Shown here: piece by piece, positions 49,988-59,688 of the stretch
Numbering within the stretch: the stretch's first letter is position 1
Layout of the letters: each line of letters begins with the position of its first letter
Assembly (NCBI RefSeq): GCF_017254865.1
Contig: NZ_JAFKCV010000006.1
Span: 1 to 64,000, forward strand
Origin: Bowmanella dokdonensis
GTDB lineage: Bacteria; Pseudomonadota; Gammaproteobacteria; Enterobacterales; Alteromonadaceae
Direction: 5' to 3'
Length of the DNA stretch: 64,000 nt
The notes under the pieces: generated by a model
Told to the model about the DNA's origin: nothing
The model's database searches: none
What the model saw: the letters and a program-made list of their open reading frames with translations, nothing else
Made by a program: the position numbers and the translations under genes

Positions 49988-50120
49988 CTTATGGATAACC
50001 CGGGAAATGATAGTTCTGTCTCCACAACTACGGCACGGCCAGGGACCGGCCGGTCAGACTAAAAAATGGGCGCTAATGATATACCAGGCTTGGCAAAAAG
50101 AGAATCTGCGCCAGACATGG

Positions 50121-50999
50121 TCAAATCAATATCTCTCGGCACTTTGGCAGGCTGGTTACAGACCAGTTGGCAACAGCCCACTCCAGCAGAGCGGCAGGAG
50201 AAGCATAATCGCTGACGGCCCCGGGGTGCATGCCCAGAAACACCAGTACCTTGTGCAGATTCATCATCGCCTCGTGATTAAGCAGGGCCGGGGCATGATT
50301 CTGTTTACTCAGCTTGAAGCCCTGCCGGATTGACGCGACGGGCAGATGCAACCAAGCGGGCGGCGTTGCCCCCAGGGCACGATACAGCGCTATCTGACTG
50401 ACAGTGGTCTCCAGCAGATCCGCACCACGCACCACCTGCGTGATGCCCTGGCGGATATCATCTACCACCACTGCCAACTGATAGGCATAGAGTCCGTCCT
50501 TGCGGCGAACTATAAAATCCTCCTGTGCAATAGGCTCAGGTATCTCTATTTTCCCCAGCAGGTCGTCAGTGAATTCTGTCTGGGGCTGGCGATTATAGAA
50601 TCGTAAGGCGCTGTTTTGGGCTGATAAAGTCCTGTGACGACAAGCGCCGGGGTAGTGTCCACCCCAGTTCCGAATCTGGGCGCGGGTACAGCGACAGTAA
50701 TAACTCAGCCCCTGATGATTGAGTTGCGTCAGGGCGTCATCATAAAATTGGCTGTGCTGACTCTGGTAACTGACGGACTCGTCCCAGTGCAGGCCGTGGG
50801 CTTCCAGAGTGGTCAGAATGGCGGATACGGCGCCGGCCACTTCCCGCGGCGGATCGATATCCTCGATTCTGACCAGCCACCGTCCATCTTGTTTCCTCGC
50901 CTGCAGATAACTGCCCACAGCAGCAATCAGGGAACCAAAATGCAGGGGACCTGAAGGAGAAGGGGCAAAACGGCCGGTGTAATGGGAGTAAGCAGGCAT
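50121..50999 (-). CDS. gluQ: Glutamyl-queuosine tRNA(Asp) synthetase
   Basis: A 292-aa GluRS-like enzyme that attaches glutamate to queuosine-34 of tRNA(Asp). It has the HIGH-like PSGPLHFGSL, the KMSKS-like FKLSKQNHA, and the zinc ligands CRCTR and Cys in YPGACR, but lacks the anticodon-binding domain. It lies downstream of dksA with a terminator between, as in E. coli. Confidence 0.94.
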   Translation of the reverse strand: MPAYSHYTGRFAPSPSGPLHFGSLIAAVGSYLQARKQDGRWLVRIEDIDPPREVAGAVSAILTTLEAHGLHWDESVSYQSQHSQFYDDALTQLNHQGLSYYCRCTRAQIRNWGGHYPGACRHRTLSAQNSALRFYNRQPQTEFTDDLLGKIEIPEPIAQEDFIVRRKDGLYAYQLAVVVDDIRQGITQVVRGADLLETTVSQIALYRALGATPPAWLHLPVASIRQGFKLSKQNHAPALLNHEAMMNLHKVLVFLGMHPGAVSDYASPAALLEWAVANWSVTSLPKCREILI

Positions 51000-51035
51000 T
51001 CGTTATCAGTCGTCAGCCATTTAGCTGATTAAATG

Positions 51036-51060
51036 AAAAGGCGGCAATGCTTTCCGCCTT
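51036..51060 (-). terminator. Terminator between dksA and gluQ
   Basis: On the minus strand AAGGCGG-aaagcattg-CCGCCTT followed by TTCATTT. In E. coli a terminator in the same position lowers gluQ expression. Confidence 0.7.
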
Positions 51061-51122
51061 CTGTGCAACTTTGGCTTTTCCCAGCCACCTAGGGGTCTGA
51101 GAGCCGGGCCGGGTTTACTGAA

Positions 51123-51188
51123 GGCCGCCACGGCCTGTGGTAAACCCCTCAAGGCGTGACGTTAAGCCACTCCTTGGTGCCTCTGGCG
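51123..51188. repeat. Intergenic direct repeat downstream of dksA, copy 1
   Basis: About 66 bp, similar to 51261-51327: both start GGCC-n-CCACGGCCT and share GGCGTGACGTTAAG, then CACTCC. Copy 2 is the closer to dksA. No gene is seen between 51000 and 51335. Confidence 0.7.
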
Positions 51189-51260
51189 TACTCTGTTCGT
51201 AGAAACCGTCGGCACTAAGGATTATCGATTCAATCCTTCCCTGGAGCTTGGGTCCAGGTC

Positions 51261-51327
51261 GGCCATCCACGGCCTCCCGTAAAACCCTCGAGGCGTGACG
51301 TTAAGTCACTCCTCGTCGCCTGCGGCG
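51261..51327. repeat. Intergenic direct repeat downstream of dksA, copy 2
   Basis: Second copy of the 51123-51188 repeat. Its end (GTCGCCTGCGGCGAC, about 51315-51329) is a palindrome, and GTAAAACCC/GGGTTTTAC at the two ends (51279-51287, 51331-51339) can pair, giving a long stem that could end dksA transcripts. Confidence 0.7.
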
Positions 51328-51335
51328 ACCGGGTT

Positions 51336-51785
51336 TTACCCTTGCATTTGTTTTTCTTTGATTTCTGCCATGGTCTTGCAGTCGATACAAAGGTCTGCAG
51401 TGGGGCGGGCTTCGAGGCGTCGAACACCTATTTCGATGCCACAGGAATCGCAGAAACCAAAATCATCCTCCTCGATTCTCTTGAGGGTTTTTTCAATCTT
51501 TTTAATCAACTTGCGTTCCCGATCCCGGGTACGCAGCTCCAGGCTGAACTCTTCTTCCTGAGCAGCCCTGTCCACCGGATCAGGGAAGTTGGCTGCCTCA
51601 TCCTGCATATGGTGTACGGTCCGATCAACTTCCTGACGCAATTGATCACGCCATGCCCTCAGCAAGCGACGAAAGTGCTCAAGCTGATTGTCATTCATAT
51701 ACTCCTCGCCGGCTTTCTCCTGGTAAGGGGAAAGTCCGGCAAGTGCCAGCAATCCAAGCGTTTTGTTGGTATTTTCTGTTGGCAT
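51336..51785 (-). CDS. dksA: RNA polymerase-binding transcription factor DksA
   Basis: A 149-aa DksA. The coiled-coil tip DxxDxA ([14 protein letters not shown], about 68-81) that reaches into the RNAP secondary channel and the C4 zinc finger (CDSCG...CIDC) are intact. It acts with ppGpp to repress rRNA and ribosomal promoters, such as those at the window's left end. Start ATG 51785 has AGGAG at 9 bases; the ATG at 51794 lies directly on that sequence and is rejected. Confidence 0.97.
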   Translation of the reverse strand: MPTENTNKTLGLLALAGLSPYQEKAGEEYMNDNQLEHFRRLLRAWRDQLRQEVDRTVHHMQDEAANFPDPVDRAAQEEEFSLELRTRDRERKLIKKIEKTLKRIEEDDFGFCDSCGIEIGVRRLEARPTADLCIDCKTMAEIKEKQMQG

Positions 51786-51951
51786 CAGCCACATCTCCTA
51801 AACAGCTCTACAGGGCCAAATTGCGCAAGCGGCTATCTATAGCAGAAAGCCAAATGGCAGGCAATTGCTAATACGCCGCCTCAACAGCGGCCTATCGGCC
51901 AAAAACAGATTGCCAAATATGGTCCCTGGTGGGGAAAAATCAACCCTTTTT

Positions 51952-52655
51952 TTAAACGACAAAATCGAGTGATTGATTTAATAGCATTTTTTCAGGACTG
52001 ATCTGGCAGCCAAAAACCAGTATTTCCAGGCCCTGCCGGCGGGCCTCGGCCAGCAGAGCGGCATACTTCGCGTCAATATGTTCAGCCACCCTCACGGAGG
52101 TAATGCCCGTATGCTGTACGCAGAAAAGCAATACTGCCCGGTGTCCCGCCTTAAGTACCTGCATTAATTCCTGCAAGTGCTTGCGGCCTCTTTCAGTGAC
52201 GGCATCCGGGAAAAAGCCCTGCTCTTTATTCAGCAGCGTGACGGATTTTATTTCCACATAACAGTCCGGTAATCCTGATTCTCTCAGCAGCAGGTCAATA
52301 CGGCTGCGCTGCTCACCATAACGCACCTCCGGACGGATATGGCGGTAGGCACTCAGGGCCCCGATCCGGCCCTCCTCCAACGCTTCCCGGACCAGTTGAT
52401 TGGCTCGCAACGTGTTGATGCCGATAAGGTTTCCGGCAAAGTCCTCTGCCAGTTGCCAGCTGTATGCCAGCTTGCGACTGGGATCAGAATGATAGGACAG
52501 CCACACCCTAAAGCCAGGTTCGGCGCAACCTGTCATGGCACCGGTGTTGGCGCAATGGGCCGTGACAACCCTGCCACAGTCCAGTTCGACATCTGCCAGA
52601 AAACGCTTGTAGCGCTTGATTAGGGTGCCGGGAACAAGGGGGGGTGGAATTGCAT
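51952..52655 (-). pseudogene. sfsA: SfsA (sugar fermentation stimulation protein), apparent frameshift near start
   Basis: From residue 7 onward the sequence is a full SfsA (TLIKRYKRFLADVELD, NTGAMTGCAEPGF, EVRYGEQRSRIDLLL, EIKSVTL), a DNA-binding nuclease-like protein. No in-frame start is near the homologous N-terminus. The ATG at 52655 is in another frame, but one extra C in the seven-C tract (52638-52644) restores MQFHPPLVPGTLIKRYKRFL, aligning with E. coli [20 protein letters not shown] and giving exactly 234 aa. The defect may be a sequencing error in a homopolymer, a null allele, or a slippery phase switch. Confidence 0.85.
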
Positions 52656-52741
52656 GACTTGAGGGCTCTTGGGTTGCTGTTAGAATACTGGGACATTCTG
52701 CCGGGCTGTAAGAACCCGGTATCTTATAACAGGAGCCATTC

Positions 52742-54025
52742 ATGTCCCAGATGCAGGTCAGACTCTCGCCAGACAGCCCACAAGAACATTGGGGCCGCGG
52801 CCCACTTTCTTTCGATGCCAACTCGGCAACCATCCACATAGCGGGCGAGACGAGCAGTCAGTTACGGACCATACGTAAAGCCGCCAGATTGCTGGACGGA
52901 CTGGGCCCTGAAGAAATTCTTTTTGCCGGGGACTGGCAGAAGGAACAGCAGTGGGCCTTTGCCAGCAGCTTCAGCAATCCGAAGAAACAGGCCCGCTTTC
53001 ACTGGTGTGAAGATCAGCATAAATCAGTACTGGAAAAGCAATACCAGGCCATGCTTTTTACCCGTCAGCTGATCAATCGCACACCGGAAGATATCTTCCC
53101 GGAAAGCCTGGCCAATGAAGTCACCGACTGGTTGTCCGGTCTGGCTGGTAAGGCGGTCACTGCCCGCAGCATAAAAGGGGAGGCTCTGAAACAGGCCGGC
53201 TGGGTCGGTATCTACCATGTTGGCCGTGGCAGCGATCGCCCACCCGTGTTGCTGGAGCTGGACTACAACCCTAGCGGCGACGCGGATGCGCCGGTGGCCG
53301 CCGCGTTGGTGGGTAAAGGCATTACGTTCGACAGCGGAGGATACAGCATTAAGGCCAGTGAAGGGATGCTGAGCATGAAATGTGACATGGGCGGCGCCGC
53401 AACTGTCGCCGGCGGCCTTGGCCTGGCCATCATGCAAGGCCTGAACAAAAGGGTAAAACTATTCCTGTGCTGCGCGGAAAACCTGATCAGCGGCCATGCC
53501 TACAAGCTGGGAGATATTCTCACCTACAAAAACGGGGTCACGGTCGAGGTGGTCAATACCGATGCAGAAGGTCGCCTGGTACTGGCCGATGGACTGATGG
53601 CCGCAGGCGAAACCGGTGCCCCCCTGATTCTCGATGCAGCCACCCTGACGGGAGCGGCCATCATGGCACTCGGCGGCGAATACAATGCGTTATTTGCGCT
53701 GGACAAGAACACGCAGGACAGAATTCGCCAGATTGCCGAGCAGGAGCAGGAGCCGGCCTGGCCCTTGCCACTGGAAAACTGGCATCAGGAAATGTGCCCT
53801 TCCCCCTATGCCGACACCGCCAACAGCCGCCCCATGAAAGGCGGTGGGGCGGGTGGCGCCTCCAATGCAGCCGGTTTTCTGTCGAGATTCGTGCCTAACC
53901 GGGGTAAGGGATGGGTACATATAGATCTGGCTTCAGCCTTCAACAACACGGCCACTTCCACCATGCCTGCCGGCGCCTCAGCCCAGGGTATCCGTACTAT
54001 TGCCAGAGCCTTACTGGAAGCCTGA
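52742..54025 (+). CDS. pepB: Peptidase B (M17 leucyl aminopeptidase family)
   Basis: A 427-aa cytosolic zinc/manganese aminopeptidase. The active-site motif NTDAEGRLVLADGL, plus the metal-ligand segment LVGKGITFDSGGYSIK, is of the M17 family, and length and N-terminus fit PepB rather than PepA. CAGGAG precedes the ATG. It is divergent from sfsA. Confidence 0.93.
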   Translation: MSQMQVRLSPDSPQEHWGRGPLSFDANSATIHIAGETSSQLRTIRKAARLLDGLGPEEILFAGDWQKEQQWAFASSFSNPKKQARFHWCEDQHKSVLEKQYQAMLFTRQLINRTPEDIFPESLANEVTDWLSGLAGKAVTARSIKGEALKQAGWVGIYHVGRGSDRPPVLLELDYNPSGDADAPVAAALVGKGITFDSGGYSIKASEGMLSMKCDMGGAATVAGGLGLAIMQGLNKRVKLFLCCAENLISGHAYKLGDILTYKNGVTVEVVNTDAEGRLVLADGLMAAGETGAPLILDAATLTGAAIMALGGEYNALFALDKNTQDRIRQIAEQEQEPAWPLPLENWHQEMCPSPYADTANSRPMKGGGAGGASNAAGFLSRFVPNRGKGWVHIDLASAFNNTATSTMPAGASAQGIRTIARALLEA

Positions 54026-54070
54026 TGTTGTGGGGGAGAATGCTCCCCCATACCAATTTTATTCCCGGGC

Positions 54071-54253
54071 TCAGATTCCGCCGATTCTTTCGGCAAATTC
54101 CTTATAACGCTGCACGTCATCCTTATCGAATAACGGCTTACCCTCAGCGTCCTTATCTTTTGAAACCAGCAGGCTCTCCCGCTCAAGCCTTTCAACGCGG
54201 ATCTCCTGAACGCCCAGATATTCTGCCACCTCAGAAACGGACATCAAGCTCAT
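54071..54253 (-). CDS. Excisionase-type helix-turn-helix protein
   Basis: A 60-aa protein from ATG 54253 (GAGGA 7 bases upstream). The segment MSVSEVAEYLGVQEIRVERLERE is a MerR/excisionase-like winged helix (HTH_17). No integrase or phage gene is near, so it is probably a chromosomal small DNA-binding protein. A longer reading to 54310 lacks a ribosome site. Target unknown. Confidence 0.75.
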   Translation of the reverse strand: MSLMSVSEVAEYLGVQEIRVERLERESLLVSKDKDAEGKPLFDKDDVQRYKEFAERIGGI

Positions 54254-54458
54254 GAATCTTTCCTCATTCCCAAAAACATTGCTTAGTATAACCTTATGTT
54301 TACTGAACACCCATCTGACAACGTCTGCACCACCTGATACAGGAAAATTTCCCCATGATCCGCACAGCGCCTCGGATAAATATTATTAACTTACTGAAAG
54401 TCAGCCTTTTTTAACAGATAATGCTGTTTCGCGCAGTTATTTAATGCAAGGGGGCAAG

Positions 54459-55046
54459 ATGGATACCTGGTCTGCGGCCATCATGCTGTTTTTTATCATG
54501 GATCCGCTGGGGAATCTGCCGATTTTCATGTCGGTACTCAAAGGTATCGCCCCAAAAAGAAGGCGTTTTATCCTTGCCCGGGAGCTTATCTTCTCTCTGG
54601 GAGTCATGCTGTTGTTTCTGTACAGCGGCCAGGCGGTGCTGGACTTCCTCAATGTCCGGCAGGAAACGGTTAGTATCGCCGGTGGCATCATCCTGTTCCT
54701 GATTGCACTACGCATGATTTTCCCTCAACCCGGTGGTACGGTCAGCCAGCCCCTGGACAGCGAGCCTTTTCTGGTGCCGCTGGCTATCCCATTGGTGGCG
54801 GGCCCCTCTCTGCTGGCCGCCCTGATTCTGATAGCCAACCAGGATCCCAGTCGCATGACCGACTGGACTATCGCTGCCGGTTCCGCCTGGCTGGCGTCAT
54901 CCGCTATCCTGATGTTCTCCGGTCTGTTCCATCGTCTGCTGGGCGAACGGGGTCTGATAGCCGTGGAACGCCTGATGGGCATGATCCTGGTAATGATTTC
55001 CATCCAGATGTTTCTCGATGGCATTGCCAGTTACCTGGATAAATAA
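54459..55046 (+). CDS. yhgN: MarC-family membrane protein YhgN
   Basis: A 195-aa inner-membrane protein with six helices. IMDPLGNLPIFMSVLKG, RETVSIAGGIILFLIA and PFLVPLAIPLVAGPSLLA follow E. coli YhgN. Its function is not established. Start at 54459 (GGGGG upstream); the ATG at 54444 has none. It is adjacent to yjaG (no gap). Confidence 0.88.
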   Translation: MDTWSAAIMLFFIMDPLGNLPIFMSVLKGIAPKRRRFILARELIFSLGVMLLFLYSGQAVLDFLNVRQETVSIAGGIILFLIALRMIFPQPGGTVSQPLDSEPFLVPLAIPLVAGPSLLAALILIANQDPSRMTDWTIAAGSAWLASSAILMFSGLFHRLLGERGLIAVERLMGMILVMISIQMFLDGIASYLDK

Positions 55047-55628
55047 ATGAGTAAACTCAATACTTTTCAACGGGTCAGAGACCTTTCCGATTGGCGGGCT
55101 GTAGCTTTTGGCGCCACTTTGCTGGAGCGCAGCCTGCCCAATTATCAACTTTTTTGTGAGTTGAATGATTTCGGCGAGCCCGAACAATATCGTAACTGCC
55201 TGAACACGGTCTGGGACTGGCTTGCCAATCCCAAGGCCAGGGTCAATCTGCAGGTCCAGTTGGACAGAGTGGAAGAAGCGGTGCCGGATGCGGCAGATTT
55301 TGTTGGCTTTGGCGTCTATCCGGCCATTGATGTCTGCATGTCCATGACTGCCCTGCTGATGCTGATGATGGGCGACGATCCACAGGGAGCCGTGGTAATC
55401 AGTAAGTTATCACAGGGATCAGTGGAGGCCTTTATTGAGGCCACCAGTGAAGAGCAATTGGATGCCGATGCCATTAAGGCTCATCCCCTGATGCAATGGG
55501 AGATCGATTTCCAGAGTGAGCTGTTGGACCGTATCGCGCAATGCGACCGTCAAAAAGACAGTATCCAGGCATTAAAAGCCATGGCTAGGGAAGAGGGAAT
55601 GAGCAATATTGGTCTTGAGATGGAATAG
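55047..55628 (+). CDS. yjaG: YjaG-like DUF416 protein
   Basis: A 193-aa cytosolic protein of the DUF416 family. WRAVAFGATLLERSLPNY at the N-terminus and HPLMQWEIDFQSELLD near the C-terminus are family patterns. Function unknown. Its ATG begins directly after the yhgN stop, so the pair is likely coupled. Confidence 0.85.
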   Translation: MSKLNTFQRVRDLSDWRAVAFGATLLERSLPNYQLFCELNDFGEPEQYRNCLNTVWDWLANPKARVNLQVQLDRVEEAVPDAADFVGFGVYPAIDVCMSMTALLMLMMGDDPQGAVVISKLSQGSVEAFIEATSEEQLDADAIKAHPLMQWEIDFQSELLDRIAQCDRQKDSIQALKAMAREEGMSNIGLEME

Positions 55629-55659
55629 AGACAGCCAGGCCGGCGCCTTATCCAACGGC

Positions 55660-56031
55660 TTACAGCATTTTAGGCAGGCCGATCACCAGCCAACTGACCA
55701 CAACCATCAGTGTGGCGATAAAGACCGCGGCCGAGCCCAGGTCCTTGGCCTGTTTGGACAACGGGTGGCTGACGGTGCTGATGCGATCGATGGACGCTTC
55801 CACCGCACTGTTCAGGCACTCAACCAACAGCAGCAACAACAGCGGCAGGACAAGCAACAACAGCTCAACCGGATCCCGGGTCAGCCAAAACGCCAGCGGT
55901 ACCAGTATCAGGCTCAGTAGCAGTTCCTGCCTGAAAGCCGCTTCATGCCGAATGGCATAACCCAGACCGTCAATGGAACAGTGGGTCGCTTTGAGCAACC
56001 TTCTGAAACCGCGCCCATTGGGCTTTTCCAT
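55660..56031 (-). CDS. dgkA: Diacylglycerol kinase
   Basis: A 123-aa membrane kinase (E. coli 122 aa) with three helices. It recycles diacylglycerol from membrane-derived oligosaccharide synthesis to phosphatidic acid. RHEAAFRQELLLSL carries the catalytic Glu, and ECLNSAVEASIDR the second metal Glu. Start ATG 56031 has AGGAG 9 bases upstream; that site lies in the rsmD 3' end. The reading from 56052 adds seven residues and is not preferred. Confidence 0.9.
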   Translation of the reverse strand: MEKPNGRGFRRLLKATHCSIDGLGYAIRHEAAFRQELLLSLILVPLAFWLTRDPVELLLLVLPLLLLLLVECLNSAVEASIDRISTVSHPLSKQAKDLGSAAVFIATLMVVVSWLVIGLPKML

Positions 56032-56048
56032 CCTGAGGGACTCCTTTT

Positions 56049-56633
56049 TCATTGGTACTGATACAGCCGGTAATTAACCTGGCCAGTCTGTTTCTGCTTG
56101 AATAAGGACCAGGTGGCCGGCAGTTGCGGGGACAGGCCCGGTTCGGTCTCCAGGTAGATCAGGGCCCCCGGATTTAGCAATGCTTTGCTGTCCAGCAAAT
56201 CCACACAATCCTGCAGCAGGTTCTGGAAAAAGGGCGGATCGAGAAACACCAGATCGAACCGTTCAGTGGTCTGGCTGAGAAAGCTCTGCAAAGGACAGTT
56301 CAATACTCTGGCTTGTTCGTTGTTGACGCCAAGCAGGCGAACGTTGTCTTCAATCAGGCGCGCCGCACGCTGATCTTTTTCGACAAACAGCACCGATTTG
56401 GCGTGACGGGACAGAGCTTCGAAACCCAATCCACCACTGCCGGCAAAGCCATCCAGGCAACAGCAGTCCGTCACATGGGGGGCCAGCCAGTTGAACAGGG
56501 TTTCCCTGGTGCGGTCCGTAGTGGGTCTGAGGCCCTCAAGATCCAGCACCGGCAGTTTTCTGCCCCGCCATCGTCCGGCAATGATCCGAATCGAACCCAT
56601 GGCTGCGGGGCGGCTTTTTACGGCTCGCTTCAT
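56049..56633 (-). CDS. rsmD: 16S rRNA (guanine(966)-N(2))-methyltransferase
   Basis: A 194-aa RsmD. GSIRIIAGRWRGRKLPV and LRPTTDRTRETLFNWLAP at the N-terminus; SAM-binding LDGFAGSGGLGFEALSRHA; catalytic DPPF. It methylates G966 of 16S rRNA. It is divergent from ftsY, the same arrangement as in E. coli. Confidence 0.95.
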   Translation of the reverse strand: MKRAVKSRPAAMGSIRIIAGRWRGRKLPVLDLEGLRPTTDRTRETLFNWLAPHVTDCCCLDGFAGSGGLGFEALSRHAKSVLFVEKDQRAARLIEDNVRLLGVNNEQARVLNCPLQSFLSQTTERFDLVFLDPPFFQNLLQDCVDLLDSKALLNPGALIYLETEPGLSPQLPATWSLFKQKQTGQVNYRLYQYQ

Positions 56634-56720
56634 TTGTCAATTCAAGAGATGCTATGATTGCGCACAGTCTAATCGGCTTGATCCGATAACCCAACGATTT
56701 TCAAAGGATTCCCAATACCC

Positions 56721-57937
<1,217 letters not shown>

Positions 57938-57941
<4 letters not shown>

Positions 57942-58639
57942 TCCGCTTCGAGCAGGTAAGCAAGACCTACCCGGGCGGCCAGCAGGCCCTCAGGCAGGTC
58001 AGCTTTCATATCACGCCGGGAGAGATGGCCTTTCTGACCGGCCATTCCGGTGCCGGCAAGAGTACTTTGCTTAAGCTCATCAGCATCATGGAGCGTCCCA
58101 CGGTTGGCAAGGTGCTGATCAACGGCCACGATCTCAACCATATCCAGCGGCGGCAGATCCCCTACATACGACGGGACATTGGCATGATATTCCAGAGTCA
58201 CCAGTTGCTGATGGATAAATCCGTTTTCGACAATGTGGCCTTACCACTGATTATAGAAGGGTACTCCCACAAGGAGATTGGCAAGCGGGTCAGCACTGTT
58301 TTGGAGCGCGTGGGCCTGGCCGACAAGGCCAGAAGCCTGCCCATCGCCCTGTCCGGCGGGGAACAGCAACGGGTCGGCATTGCCCGGGCTGTGGTCAATA
58401 AGCCGCCATTGTTATTGGCTGACGAGCCCACCGGCAACCTGGATCCTAAACTGTCCATGGAAATCATTAAACTGTTTGAAGACTTCAATCAGGCAGGGGT
58501 TGCCGTGCTGATCGCTACCCACGACTTGGGACTGATAGCCAGGATGCGCTATCGCACCCTGACCCTTAAAAAAGGACAGATGATCACGGATGGACTGACT
58601 GAAGACTGGCCTGGAGATCTGGATGAGCCTGTTATTTAA
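57938..58639 (+). CDS. ftsE: Cell division ATP-binding protein FtsE
   Basis: A 233-aa ABC ATPase. Walker [10 protein letters not shown], signature [16 protein letters not shown], Walker [13 protein letters not shown]-loop ATHD. FtsEX regulates periplasmic amidase activation in division. It is coupled to ftsY (4-bp overlap) and to ftsX (17-bp overlap). Confidence 0.96.
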
Positions 58640-59603
58640 AGGGCGCAGCCAGGGAGCTGAGCGCACCAGCATTTCCGCCACCCAGCGTCTGATGATGTTT
58701 TTTGTCAGTCATGTTCGCCAGGCGCTTGCCAGCCTCGGAGAACTGTGGCGTAGCCCCGGCGCTTCGATGATGACCATCGCTGTGCTGGGCCTGAGCATCA
58801 CCCTGCCAAGCACCCTGTATATCCTGCTCAAAAACACAGAGCGGGTCAGTGCCGGTTGGGAGCAGGCCTCTGAAATCACCCTGTTTCTGCATCGAGATAC
58901 CCAACCTGCCGATATTCAGCAACTGGTAACCCGGCTGAGTGTGTGGCCGGAGATCGACAGCCTGACACATATCGATAAGAACCAGGCGATGCAGGAGTTC
59001 AAGGAGATTTCCGGCTTTGGCGATGCACTCAACTATCTGGATCAGAATCCTCTGCCGGATGTCATATTGGTGACTCCCACCAGCAAGCACACCTCACCGA
59101 CTGCGGCCGGCGTTCTGCTGGACAAACTGCGCAATGAGCGGGAAGTCGAGGTGGGACAACTGGACATCCAATGGCTGGAGCGCCTGCATGGTCTGGTCGC
59201 CATCGCCAAGGAACTGGTCACTGTGGTAGCCCTGTTGCTGTTCCTGGCCGTGGTCCTCATCATAGGCAATACCATCAGGCTGAACATCCTTAACAAAAGG
59301 GATGAGATTCTGGTGATGAAGCTGGTCGGTGCCACCGACGCGTTTATCCAGCGTCCTTTTTTGTATACCGGCTTCTGGTATGGACTGCTCGGCGGATTGA
59401 TGGCCTGGGTGACCGTCGCCCTGCTGCTCTGGTGGATGGAGGACAGTATCAATCAGGTAGCCCAGCTTTATCAGACCCAGTTCAACCTCAGCGGCCTGCA
59501 GGGCGAGGCCCTGCTGATCATGCTGGCGTTGTCGGTATGCCTGGGTCTGGCCGGCTCGCTGCTATCCGTCTATAAGCATATTCGTGCCATCGAGCCGAAA
59601 TAG
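58623..59603 (+). CDS. ftsX: Cell division protein FtsX
   Basis: A 326-aa permease-like protein: cytosolic N-terminus, TM1 about 50-70, periplasmic domain about 75-195 that binds EnvC, then three more helices (about 200-225, 245-275, 290-315). The MKLVGATDAFIQRPF segment is typical. Unlike E. coli, rpoH does not follow; the next gene is glrR on the other strand. Confidence 0.95.
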   Translation: MSLLFKGRSQGAERTSISATQRLMMFFVSHVRQALASLGELWRSPGASMMTIAVLGLSITLPSTLYILLKNTERVSAGWEQASEITLFLHRDTQPADIQQLVTRLSVWPEIDSLTHIDKNQAMQEFKEISGFGDALNYLDQNPLPDVILVTPTSKHTSPTAAGVLLDKLRNEREVEVGQLDIQWLERLHGLVAIAKELVTVVALLLFLAVVLIIGNTIRLNILNKRDEILVMKLVGATDAFIQRPFLYTGFWYGLLGGLMAWVTVALLLWWMEDSINQVAQLYQTQFNLSGLQGEALLIMLALSVCLGLAGSLLSVYKHIRAIEPK

Positions 59604-59688
59604 TCCATCGGTTCTCATGGGCCACAGACTGCGGTGCGCTGACGTGGCCCAGCCCGCTGACGAGGTCGGTCCGCCTTACCTTTTCTCA

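Noticed and set aside
54071-54253. Prophage remnant marked by an excisionase-like gene
   Set aside because: No integrase, att repeats or phage genes nearby; base composition and neighbours are ordinary chromosome.
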